Source of the DNA: Malurus cyaneus samueli
Lineage: Eukaryota; Chordata; Aves; Passeriformes; Maluridae
Length of the DNA stretch: 64,000 nucleotides
Assembly (NCBI GenBank): GCA_009741485.1
Contig: CM019219.1
Span: forward strand, 29,075,250-29,139,249
Reading direction: 5' to 3'
The position numbers were made by a program, and so were the translations under genes. Below, piece by piece: positions 12,991 to 25,309 of this stretch; within the stretch, counting starts at the first letter, position 1, and the number at the start of each line of letters is the position of its first letter. The notes under the pieces were generated by a model, which did no database searches, was not told the origin of the DNA, and saw only the letters and a program-made list of their open reading frames with translations.

Positions 12991-15900
12991 ACTGTGGCAT
13001 ATTAAATATAATTTCTCTTTGTCCTGGGGCCATAGGCCTACAGACAAAAAAGCAAAATGTCTAAAGTCTGGGCTTCACCAGAGTTTTGCTTCATGCCATC
13101 CTCATAAACACCCTGGGGCGGGTGTGATACCGGTTAGAAAACTGCTCACAGAGCACTCACTAAGAACACACAGCAAAGCCAGGGATCCATCAGGAAAAGG
13201 TGTGCAGGGAGCTGCCCTGACCCCAACATTAGTCAGGGCTTCCACAGAACCAACTGCACACACCACACACTTGCAACTCAAAGGGAACTTGAAAAGTGAT
13301 CTGCAAACATCACGGGGTGTATTGCAGCTGAGACAAGTACAGGGCTTCACCCCGAAGAAAAATCACCAGTGCACACACAGAACCGAGACAAAATCAGCCG
13401 TGGGCAGTTCCATGGGTGGGCACTCATAGTTGATCAAAGGTTGTGCTCTTGGCAGAAAAGCAAACTTTATACAAAGCTCATTCTGAACTGTGCATACAGA
13501 AGGAAATCATGCAAACCTCACACTTGTGCTGTTGAGATCACAGGTGGCTTCACACATTTTGCAATATAAATAGTCTGGACACAAAACACAAGAATTCACT
13601 CAGCTGTAGAGCATCCAGAGGAGAGAAAAAGAGACTAAAAGGACACACAGAAAACACTACCTTGACAAATAAATTAAGGTTATTGGAGTTATTCAACCTG
13701 GAATTTCTGAAATAAAGATAGAAAAAGGATGTACAAGCACATTTAAAAAAAAGTATATACAGAAAGGAATGCTTACATTCTCTGTGCCCACTGCAGATCA
13801 GTGCTAACATGTAAATTGCAACACATGAGGTATAATAATAAACCATCAATTCCATTAATGAGCTAAGCAGAGAAAACAATCCAATTGTTCATATATATGT
13901 GTGTCAAGAAGAAGTTCATTTATTCCACCTTGGGGCCAAATGGCTGGATTAGCCGAGTTCTTGGGGTTCTTTCCAGCTCTACTTTATAGGAGGACATAAT
14001 ATACTGCCATAACCTAGAGTCCTTCAGTAACTTAATCTCTTCCCTTTACAGAAATTGGGTTAAAAACTGGCAAGAAAATGAAATGCTTTTGATAGATCAT
14101 GACTCCTGACAGAGAATCTTTTGCTATGTATCAAGTGTCAAAATTACTATTCGTAGAACCTACTCAAAATTACAGTGGTTATTTTCATTAAACTTGAATT
14201 TTTATCATCAGTATTTCATGCTTGCTTAGGGCTTTGATAAAAATGAAACAAAATATTTTAAAATCACTTTTTTTATTAACAAATTTGCACATGCTTCCCA
14301 TTAATGTATGTCAGCATTTCATTTAATGTAGGATCTTAGATATAAAATATCTGCTACTTAATAAGAATAGCTAATTAACTTGATGGCAAATGTAACTTCG
14401 CTTCTAACCAATTTCCAACCAAGTACCAACAGTTCTTCTTGGTCTTTGCTGTTTTATCCAGTCTCTCTTGGAGTTTGGTAGATTTTTAGAGCTTTACATT
14501 GATCGCTGTACTTAAAATGCAATATAATAAAACAGTAAAACAAATACAAATAAAACTTTGCCTGGATTTTCTCATTCACAGAACACACTGAGTCAACTTT
14601 TTATCAGCCCAGAATCGTTGCACAAACACAGTGTGCAACAAAACCGTATAAAAAATTATCTTGATCGCAGACATTTTTGTCAATGCATCCACAAAACTGT
14701 CTGCAGAATTCTGAGGAAAAAAATGTGGGTATGTGGCTGCCTTAAAGAGTTCTGCTCTTGCCATCCCTAAGTGGATTATGTTATGAGGTCAAACATTTCA
14801 CCTCTTCCTCAATATGATCGCCTTAACATGCAAGCAGAACCTTTGAAATTAAGCTAAGCTCTTCTTGTCACTAATTTGGTAACCTCAAACACTTACAAAG
14901 TATTTTTTCCTGATCATCAACACGTACACTGTCTTCTAAGTCTGAACATGAACTGGGTAAATCTTCTTTGCCCTTCTCTTCAACACAAAATCCTACGATC
15001 AGAAGCCCCTACCACATTCATTGGAATCACACTGATCAGGAGGGCATCAATTGGTGTGCTAAGCCTGCAGAGCTGATTACACTGATTACACACAACCACC
15101 CAAGGAAGAGCTGACTTTGAGGTGGGAAAACTGCATTAGTCCTTGGATCTACAAGCACTACCAATTTTTACAGGAGTTAAGGATTTGATCTTAAGGATCT
15201 TCTTCTTCAAGGATATAAAATCACCCTACAAGTAATAACCAGCATTTTTATCCAGTTTAAATACCCAGAGATCCCATAACACATTGCCCAAGCTGACCCA
15301 TATCCCCCAGAACGGGATGCTGCCACAGGCATTATCACATTCATCTCAGAAACGTGGAATTATCTGAGAGAAAAGATCAATGAAGTAACATTTTCAAGAT
15401 GAGTCAGGAAGATAAATATGAGGTCAAATCTCAGTGCTACCATCTCACCACTAACCTCTCCTCTGTCTTTATGGAGATAGATTCTGAAGGTGTGATTAAT
15501 AATACATGACTTTTTCATACATAAGGGAGAACAGGATTTGCTAGTTAAGATGTAGCCTTTGTTACAAGTGGCATACACACATCACATCTGGTTTTATATG
15601 TTGTGATAAAAACAGAAAGAAAAAAGGCACCAGTTCCCCGCTGGAGCAGTGAGAGATGTGACATCGAAGAAATTACAACACTCTTGACAAAGCAAGATGA
15701 ATCAGGAGTGCTGCTATGCAGAACACGTATGGAGCCAGATATGTATAAATAAAACTGAATTATTGTGGTTGCAATGCCCAAGAGAAAAAACTCAAGGAGG
15801 AAAAAAGGTTGCTCTGCAATCCTGCCAAAGCACCTCTGGAACACAGTCATTCCTGGTGTCAACACTGCACACAACAGCCTCCCAACAGCACACAAACCTG

Positions 15901-16835
15901 CTGCACCACATAAACCCACACAACTGCCTAAACCCTAAAATCTGTCTTCCCTACACGGATTCCTCATATTCCTAAACAGGTTCTGGGTAGAAATCTTCAA
16001 ATGTCAGTATCAAATAGCACTCCAAACAAAGAGGCCTTAAATGACCATTCTTGCTTGCTGGTGCAACAAACAAATTAGTTAAAACTTCTTTTTAAAAGAA
16101 GTATGTACAGGTGTCTGTCAATATATGACTTTAGGCTGAGTGCATAAGTATATAATTTAGTCAAAGCTATAATTTTCTATTGTTTTTGAGGGTAATGTGC
16201 CATTTATGGCCCTGATAGCAGGACCTGAAATCTAGGAAAACTGTTTCTATATTGTAGAATCGGGCTTTAAGCCACGACCTCTGTCTACATCCCACAAAAA
16301 GGAACATTTGGAGTAACTGTAATTATTTTACAAAGAAATGAAGAAAAACAAGGAATGTACATATTCTGATATTGAAGTACTGGGACTTTTAGCTGTATTA
16401 ACCATAGTCGATGTGTAACAGTCCCTTCCACCTCACAAGGAGAAGGAGAAGCACATCCCAGAGATGTCTCCCCACAGCACCAGCCAGTGCCTCTGACTGC
16501 TGACAGCCAGCTCCCTACCTAGCACTGTCTTCAGCATCACCTCTTGCTTTGTGCACTCTGAAGTATGTGTTACTTACGGTTTTGTTTTCATAGAAAAGCA
16601 TCCCTTAGAGAAGAACTCTTGTTTAGCTGAGAACTAGAAGATCATGCATGAAAATGTGATCTTTTAAAGCTTTAGTGCCTTTTTGGATTAGGTTTTGACA
16701 GTACTTATCTACCCAACACTACTTCTGTTTTGCCAGTAAGAGAACTTCATCTGGGAAGTGACTCCATAGGAACAGGAACACAGCAGCATTTCCCCTCAGC
16801 CCAAAGCTTTCCCCATGCCCTGGGGTAACACATAC

Positions 16836-16928
16836 CCGGTCAGTCTTCCCTTCGGTCTGAACGCTCGTACGACTGCGCGCATCGTGTTCTTCCTCGAGGT
16901 CAGACACCTCTTCCAGCTCCTCGGGTGT
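16836..16928 (-). CDS. CTNNA3: CTNNA3 exon encoding the phosphorylatable linker (93 bp, 31 codons)
   Basis: This phase 0-0 exon is bounded by the acceptor TTTTCCCCAG and the donor GTATGTGTTA. It encodes TPEELEEVSDLEEEHD, then ARSRTSVQTEGKTDR. It is the acidic, Ser/Thr-rich linker between the M-III bundle and the actin-binding domain. In alpha-E-catenin the equivalent linker carries casein kinase 2 and 1 sites (Ser641, Ser652, Ser655, Thr658). The Ser of VSD and the Ser/Ser/Thr of RSRTSVQTE are all present here, so the phospho-linker looks intact. That these residues are used in this species is inference. Because 93 is divisible by three, skipping this exon would keep the reading frame. Confidence 0.95.
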
Positions 16929-18134
16929 CTGGGGAAAATGCACACAAGGGTTATTCCCTGTCACAGTTGGTAACCTGGCCACTCATGTCAAACACACTGG
17001 ATTTGGTGCGAGATAATGTCTGACAAACACCAGCCAGTCCTGTTCTAGCAGTTACTAAACTGGGCGTTTAAATTGGTGTTGCTGCCACCAGCAACAGTGT
17101 CTAACAAGAAACCTTTACATGATAAGAATGGATTTTGAAAGTGTCACCAGTTCTATTAAATAGCACAAGTATCAGCACTACCAGAAAAAAATAAGTGTCC
17201 CTAGTTTGCTATTTTTATACATGGCATTATTAAATGTGCCATTGTCCACCCCTCCTAGTCATATCAAGTACCATTTGATTCTGTGATTTTGTTTCATTTA
17301 CAACAAGAAATTTTCTATACGATCCAGGTCTTCAGATTTTTATTTACTGCTTCCCTTTTAACAAAATATTATTAAAAGAACATGGATTTCATGCATAAGT
17401 TCTGAATTTTGTGATAAATACAGTAAAAAAAAGCACAACGAACATAACTTTACAAAGGACACTAAATAAAAAATTAAAAGCAGGTATACTTCTATCAGCA
17501 GAACACTGCACAATGAAGCACACAAAATTTTTGATATTATGAACCACTTAAAAAATAATGTTGGTTCTGCCAATGCAATAGGGCACTCAAGAAATTTTTC
17601 TTTCTATCAGGTAAATTCTAATTTTTATGAAGCAAAAATATATAGAACCAGGCTGTACAAAGCTGATGACAGATCTACTATCACCATGACATCTAGAGTT
17701 CCAATTAGAGTGAATCCTGATGTTCTGAGCCCCTCGAAAGCCTGACATTCCAAGAGAAACATGACAAGATCAGGACTATCAGATAGCAGCAAGAACCGCA
17801 GTCATTACTTTCACCCAACTTTCAATCAAGTCAAATAGAATGTTTCTAATCCAGAACTGCTGTATGTTCTCACCTTCATGTTTTTACTGTCAAAGAATAT
17901 ACACAGAAGATGTGCTAAGAGGGACACTGCAGGGCTCTGTCATTTTATTTCTGGGTCCACAGCACTGATGCCTTAGGATTTTTAGTTTCTATATTTTCAT
18001 GTGTCTGTATTCTTGTATTTCTCTAGTAGAGCACTAAAACTACCATTCTCCCATCTTTAGACAAAACAATCCTTCTTTGAGCCTGGATCCAAGGACACCT
18101 CAGAGCCCCAAAATATGGAAACAACAGTGAGTTA

Positions 18135-18154
18135 GGGAGGGGGCGGGGGGGGGC
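18135..18154 (+). repeat. G-rich low-complexity run
   Basis: GGGAGGGGGC followed by nine or more G then CAG. It is a low-complexity tract, possibly quadruplex-forming, and a likely site of sequencing length error. Confidence 0.6.
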
Positions 18155-21100
18155 AGAGCAAGTTTGGAAGATCATTGGAGAATTAAGGCCCAAGATGTTA
18201 ATAAGGCAGAACTTACAATAGGTGAAGATCTCGTAACTCAGTATCCATTTTGGGTGTAGCCTCAGGAGGGGGCTTCGTCTGCCCTAATGTACCAGGGGCC
18301 TGTTAGGCCTGGATTAAAGTTGTCTATTCTCATTCTCTTAAGTTTGTCTGGCCTCTATTTCAGATTAGCCTGATTGAGAAGGCATCAGCCTGGTAATGGC
18401 ACTGCATTAACCTGAACAAATCCACCTGCATGCCTTGGTGTCCTTTGGGAAAGAACCTCTGTGGTCAGAGGGTGCTATCTAAACCACAGAGTTCAACACC
18501 AGCCTTGAAACAAGGTTCAAATAGCACTCCATTCCTTAAGCAGCACACAGGCAATTTCACTCACAGAAGAAAATCATCGTTTCTATGAGATAACAATGCA
18601 AGAAATAACTCAATGTTGGTGCACAATTCAGCAGAAATAGAACGCCAGGTGTGATAAATACACCTGAACTTCCTCATGGAAACAGGCAATCAATTTTGGG
18701 GACAAAGATAAGCACAGTGCTATACTGCCCAAGTGGGGAAAGGGAACACCTTATTTTCAGGCAAACACTAACACTGTGATGAAGGCTCAGTTTTAATACG
18801 GGAATTAAACCCAGTAAGAATTCCACAGTAGCCAAAGGCTGTTACCATGCAAAAGTCGTTGGGAAAAGCTGCAGTGTGAAAGCAAAATGAGATTTCAGTG
18901 GTGGCAGATGCCCCTGCACTAAAACAAACTCTCAGAAACTCACTTCAATTGAAACACTTAGGGATACTCTTTATTAGAGGACCAATAACAGAAAGGATAT
19001 TGAAACAGAGGAACTTCAGCTTCTCAGGATTACACTGACTCCCTCAGGTGGTAAGGGCCTCAATTAAGTTCACAGAAAAAAGAAATTGTTTCCCTTTAAA
19101 CTACACGTGGATTATTAATAAAATTTTTTAAACCAAATTGCAATTCATAGGTTTTTATAAAATTTGTTTAGAATTTTTTCCCCAGTAACCATAAAGTTGA
19201 ATTCACAGCAGCAGAGCACCATTTTGTGAAATAGCAAATAGATGCTTGGGAATCCACTATTTCCCATAAAGGGTTTCTTCATTCTATAAAACATGGGACT
19301 GAAAATGTTGTGACAGGGCAGAACAGTTAATAACTTTAAGACAGTCACATTATACATAGGTGAATTTTAGGGAATGTGTTTAAGAGCTTTATATCATTAT
19401 GATTCCACAACAAACTGCATATACTTACAAATTGGCTATTTTAGGGCCATCAAGAGAATTTTGTAGGATTCCATTGACACTATTTTTCTGTGAGGTCAAG
19501 CTATGCAAATATTACCAGACTCAATATGGAACCTTTAGCAAGCAAAGAGATCAGCAAAAGGACAGTAGGATAAGACACCTCTCCATGGCAGTCTCAGGTA
19601 AGCTTTCCAAGGATTAATTCATCTGATCTGGCATTTTATGAACTGCATATCATAGAACAAAGATCTCTTTCCAGTTGCATGGATTGTAGGGATTGATTCT
19701 CTCTCCAATTCTTTATCATCGGCAAAGCACAGACTTGGGGTCTAAATGTTGCTCACCCGAACCCTCATGGGCTAAATGTTGTCAGAATAGTTTTTGGTTT
19801 TAAATTGCTTGTGCCCTTTTCAGGTTAGTAAAATCTATTTGTGGCTGGGATGAGCAGTTTCCTACAGAAAGCCCACTTTCCTAGCCAGACAAGTACACTT
19901 CCATCAAGCTCTTCCCAAGTCATTCTCTCCAAAGCCAGATCTGCTGTGTTGTGAATTGCTGGTGCCACAGAAGTCAGAAAAACAAAACAAACCCATCCAG
20001 TTATTAAACACCAAGGACAACATTTCAAGCAAAGAGAAGCTGTTGATTTACCAAACCTTAAATCACAAGCCGTATACGCTACAGTCGCTTTCAGACACAA
20101 CAGCAAAAACTGAAAACACTCCCCACCATATTAATGAGAACAAAAGAGCTAGTTAGTTCATTTTTTTCTCTCCTTAGAAGTTGTTTTATGTAATTCAACC
20201 CAAAATCTGTGATTTTTTTCATGTTGCTCTCCTAATCCACTATCTATTAAATACCTGAGACATCTATGTGTCTGCTTCCATGAATATTCCATGTGCCAAG
20301 ACATGAGTATTCAAAAGCAATGTTTGATGAGTGCATGGTTAAACTGATAAGAACATGAGGGACTGCAACACAAAATAGCATGTTATCATCAATAAACAGA
20401 AATCTTACCCAGGGAGAACAGCACAGCTGGAGGATGGGAGTGAGAAGCGTGAAAGGAAGCTGAGAGTATGAAGACTCACAGCAGGAGTCTTACCATCTGC
20501 ATGGGATGGAAGAGGAAGAGATTTGGGTACTGTAGTCGGTGACAGGATGAATACAAGACACAAATGGAAAATTCACTGTAAGACACACGAAGTATGGAAT
20601 TTGCAGTAAATGTAAGGAAGAATGCTGAGAGGCAAAATGAAGCCCTGCAGAAGACTCCAGTCAGCAACAACCTGCAGACTCATGTGTAACACAGTGGTAA
20701 ACAGAGTTTGGAAACAAATTTCAACAGAAAAAATTTAAAAGGCTTCCAGCAGCCACAGGAGCAGAACTCATGAACAGTTTCCCCTAAAAGTGCTGGAGGA
20801 GAGAAATTCATTCCTAGGTGAAGCCTGAGCTTACACTGCAAACAAGGTGATGGAGCAGCTGGCAGCAAGAGTGAGGTGCAAGGGGGAGCAGGACACTGCC
20901 CCAGCCCCCGGCTCTGGACTCCCATTCAGCTCCTTTGTGAAGAGCCTTTGTTGATCCTGACAAAAATGCATTCAAGTATATTCCTGCACATCCATTCGAG
21001 GCTGTAATTCCATCACTGTGGCTGATAAGCTACACAAGTAGCATGCACTCCCTTCCACATTTCAACGGTTGTAATGAATCTGCATTCTCAGTTTGTTACT

Positions 21101-23462
21101 GAAGATACAGGCTGAGGATTGCAGCTCTACTAACAGCAAAGCCTAACATTGAAGAATTTGACACTTCCTGGTACTCAACTTCACCCTCAACAGCCAGTCA
21201 TTACTATTGCACCCGGGTCATTTCAGGATATGAATTACCTTTTCATCATGAAATGAAAACCACTCTCTGATGATAAACTTCTTCATTTGCTTTTCTATAA
21301 GGATTTTAAAGAGAATAATTAATAAAACTAAGGTCTGACCCTAGCCTTTAGATGTCTGCAGTTTTTCTAAAGTGGTTGCAAACGAGCTTTTTGGCTTACC
21401 TGGCTTTTAATCCATGCTTTGTAGAATAACTTGTTTATCTACGTTTCACAGCATCTTCTCCATCACTAAGTTTTTTAAGCAAATCCTCCTTAAAAGTGAT
21501 TATCCAAAGAACTTTATCATTTGCTTTTAAAGGTCACATAGAAACCACAGAACCATCAATAGTGCAAATAAAGGCTCTCAGCTGCTACAACATATGCAGA
21601 GCCAGATCTAAAATCTCAAGATATACAATGTAAATGGACAAACAGGCATCTTGGTGTGAAAGGAAGCTATCTCCTCTTCCCTACCATTCAATTAAATGCT
21701 GACCTTTAGACTGTCATGATATGTTATAATGCTTTATCTTATCTTGGTTTCAACAGCCCCATCAGTCATTCTTGCTCACAGATCAATACTAAAATGCAGA
21801 GCAGACTAGCACCCAAACAGGAGCTCATCTGATGAGTGATGTCTTCATTTTACTGCTGCAAATGCAGCTCTTTGTGCTATGTAAATCCCACAGCAGCAAC
21901 AGAAATGCTTCCATGCACTCCGGGAGGATCAGAGTTTGTCTATTATGGCCTTCAGTGAGCACACAGTGGGTTTACAGAGATTATCTGCTCCACTGTGGAC
22001 ATGTGTCTAATGCCCATATTTTGAACACTTCATCATGTCAGGCCCCACGTCACTTAGTGTAACAAACCACGGTACATGTGTCACAAAAGCAAAAATATGG
22101 TGCTCTACAAACATGTACCTACTGAGGGATATTTTTGTGTATCAGTCACAACAGCACCATTACCCCACACTTAATCCTGCCAGATGACAGCCTGCCAGAG
22201 CAAGAGTTTTGATGCACTAGAAAGAGAACAAGAAACTGAAAGCATTGTTTATTTTTTTCTGACTACTTTAGTAAGAGCCTCATATAATTGTTGCTATCTA
22301 ATCACTGAAAGTACTTCTCACGCTTTTGCTAAAAGCAATTGAGTGTTGAGAACAATAAATCCCACATTATAAAGGTCAAATTAAAATACTATGCCCTTAA
22401 TCTGTCAATATTGTGACAACTCAGTGCTATGGTAAATACCATCCCCTCTGTTAAAAATTATCACTTTTATTCTTGAAATCTATCCTTGGCAGTTCCTTTT
22501 AAATGACATCTTTTGCACACCGCATGATTTGGGATGTTGTTAACAAAAAACCCACAAATGATGAATTAAGCCAGAGACCAGAGCTCTGTCTTTGACAGCA
22601 GTATTGTCACCAAGCACTGGCAAGAAATTTGTCATCAAGCAATAGTGAAATCATTATCCTGCCACAGGCTGTAGACATTTCCACTTTCAAATGTAGGTAA
22701 TAAACATTCCTTGTTACTAACAGAAAATTTTGTGAAATATCTTTTTATATATTCAATTTGTAATTCCAGTTTAAATCAGTGAGAATATCAACTTCGGTGA
22801 TGAACGAAGAATTTAATTAAGAGATTAAGCAATGACCTTTGACACTGAAAGATTAAACTATTTTCAATAATAAAAGATTATTATAGCCTGACTCCTTTGA
22901 CAATTCCTGTGCTACCAAGTCTCATTGAGCGTACGTTAGGATAATAAGTCTTCTCAAAAACAAGCCAGGAGACAGGGAAGATCTGTGCTGAGGAGTGTAA
23001 TTGAAAAGTTTCAAGTGAAATTTCTGAGTACTGCTCTCTGAAAATCCTTTCAAAGAAAAACTGTGAAGTTAGCACAGCAAAGTAAATTGACACAGAGAGT
23101 TTTAACACCTATTTTGTAACCTAAGCTACTTTTGTGCTAGAAACATGCATTTCCAGCCCTGTTTTCATTGCTTCCTCTTTCCTTTCCCTAACAGTACTCT
23201 GTATGCATGCCACTCTGACATAATGCCTACAGCAATTCCAACAGAGATTTACTCCTGGAAATACTGACCTAGTTAAGCTGCACAGAAACTCTGAACATGT
23301 ATTTAACTCTAAGAAGTTGGGAAAAACTTGACACCTGCCTGAAAATCTCAACTAGTAATAGTATTGTAGCCACAAGGGTCAGAAGACATGAACTGGGCAA
23401 GATTTATAAACATGGCAGCAGTTTAACAAAACTAACAGCATGGCCAGAAAAGAAGCTAAGAT

Positions 23463-23664
23463 TCCACAGGTACAAATCCTTCATCAGGTACCTGAGGACT
23501 CACTTCAGAACCTGGAAGCTTTTTTACTTTTTTTGCAGTTATTTCATTTCAAAGAAACACTANTCCACAGGTACAAATCCTTCATCAGGTACCTGAGGAC
23601 TCACTTCAGAACCTGGAAGCTTTTTTTATTTTTTTTGCAGTTATTTCATTTCAAAGAAACACTA
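23463..23664 (+). repeat. 101-bp near-perfect tandem copy separated by an N
   Basis: Copy 1 (23463-23562) and copy 2 (23564-23664) both run from TCCACAGGTACAAATCCTTC to TTTCAAAGAAACACTA. They differ only in the T-rich stretch after GGAAGC (T6-A-C-T7 against T7-A-T8). The single N at 23563 is exactly between them. Frames that cross the N (23297-23596 and 23440-23676) are artefacts of this structure. Confidence 0.95.
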
Positions 23665-25293
23665 TTTTGGGGGTAACTTTTAAAGAATTTCAAATCCCTA
23701 AGAAGAAAGTATGATCAAACATAGGTATTACAATCACACACCTCTTGTAATCCAAGTCCCTGCCTTCACTCCACGAGAGGCATGACAACTGATACACAGC
23801 TTCGTGTAAAGCATAGCCTTAGCTTATGTATATTATTAGGAAATATCACCATATGGCTTAGAAGCTTCCATTTTAAACTCACAAAAATAATAATTAACAA
23901 GAACAGAACAGTGGGTTTTAATACAAGTGACTTGTTCTTCAGCTATCTAAAATATTTTCACTGTTTCCTCTGCTGAGTTGACATACATTTGCTCCATCTA
24001 GTGGGAAGCTAATTAAGACATTTCATTTATAATGGAAATACTTAAGTTGTTTAAAAATGGATAGTGAAAAACTAACTAAGCCATTGTTCTTTTGCTAGCT
24101 ATCTTCATAAAGCAAATTATGTATGGCCTTATATATGAGCAGTTTATAGCTGTGTTTGAAAGACGTGACTTTATTTCTAAACATCTCCTCAACATTTGAA
24201 AATGAGAAGGTTAGGCCTTATTTTCTCTATTTCATCTGTATGTGTTAAAACTAATACATCTGTCCTGTCTGCCTTCCTGCAGAATCTTCCTTGCCCCTCT
24301 AAAAGCCTCCATTTTTTGTGGAGGAGAGTGTACCCCAAAGCCAAAACAAAACCATTGTTTCAAGGCAGATGAAACACAGGGAAAACCCTGGTTTTGGAAT
24401 CCATCAGTATATTAAAGGTAAAAAAGGAGAAATGAATATCTCAGTTTAACTGTCAGGGCTCAGAAACAATGAGAAATACGACACAAAAATAGACAATTCA
24501 GAATTTCACAAGAAATGTGGGCTTATCAGGTGACTAAAGTCTGAGCAATGGTAGCCCCCCTCAGCAAAGATTTCTAACATGCTAAATCCATCCGTTTCTG
24601 TTACATGAATTATGCTGAATAATCACACTAAAACAAATCCCTTCAATAGATTAATCCATCCCTTAGCAAAAGGTTGCCAATGATAAGTGCATCTCTCAAA
24701 CTGGAGTAGATGGAATTATTAACTACAGCCTCAAGATCTGCTCAAGCCTCTTGAGTCTCACCTGACCCTCTCCACAATCTGACCTGCAAGTAAAACAAAC
24801 CATCTTTAAAAAGGGTACAAAGTGTAAGCTCGTCCATCAAACCTCATGCCTCATTGGAAAATGCACACTGTAATGCACAGCATGCTTCTCAAAGCACAGG
24901 TATTGCTGCTGCCATCCTCCCCACACATTCCCACCCAGGACTTCACGATTTTTAAGTACAAATTTCTCTGTTTTAGCACCTCTTTCTCCCAAACACTCAG
25001 ACAATGGAAATAAAACCATCCTAGCCATGAATCCTGTATCCATTACTTGAATTTCTGCTTTCACTTAGCAAGAGGCTTCAGATGCCCAGAACACACATCC
25101 ACCCACCCTCAGTCATTTGGCAGCCAATAATGTTCAAGTGAATGATCAGCAGCAGTTGATGTGGAAGTAAGGAACCCATGAAGGCCATCCCTGTGCAAAC
25201 CCATCTTCAGATCACAAATTACTAATTTCATGCTGCTTTGACAGGCTGAGAGCCTTCATTACCAAGCAGGCTCGCCAAGCAAAGTGGAATTAA

Positions 25294-25309
25294 ACACACA
25301 CACACACAC
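25294..25309 (+). repeat. AC dinucleotide microsatellite
   Basis: Eight perfect AC units. A shorter similar run of five AC units lies at 48131-48140. Confidence 0.85.

Larger units (their letters stand above)
9671..16835 (-). other. CTNNA3 intron (7165 bp)
   Basis: Lies between the linker exon and the actin-binding-domain exon. It contains a CR1 tail on the plus strand (12312-12432), a weak CR1 tail on the minus strand (10784-10935) and a possible CR1 ORF2 remnant near 12890-12990. The rest is unique-looking AT-rich sequence with no supported gene. The 179-codon frame at 12890-13429 has no recognised similarity beyond its first third. Confidence 0.85.

Noticed and set aside
12890..13429. 179-codon plus-strand frame
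   Set aside because: Only the first part recalls a CR1 ORF2 motif; the remainder has no recognisable domain, and it is antisense within an intron with no splice or promoter support.
13925..13985. Possible plus-strand CR1 tail (TTCTTGGGGTTCTTTCCAGC)
   Set aside because: Resemblance is limited to a few words and lacks the terminal ATTCTATGAT signature.
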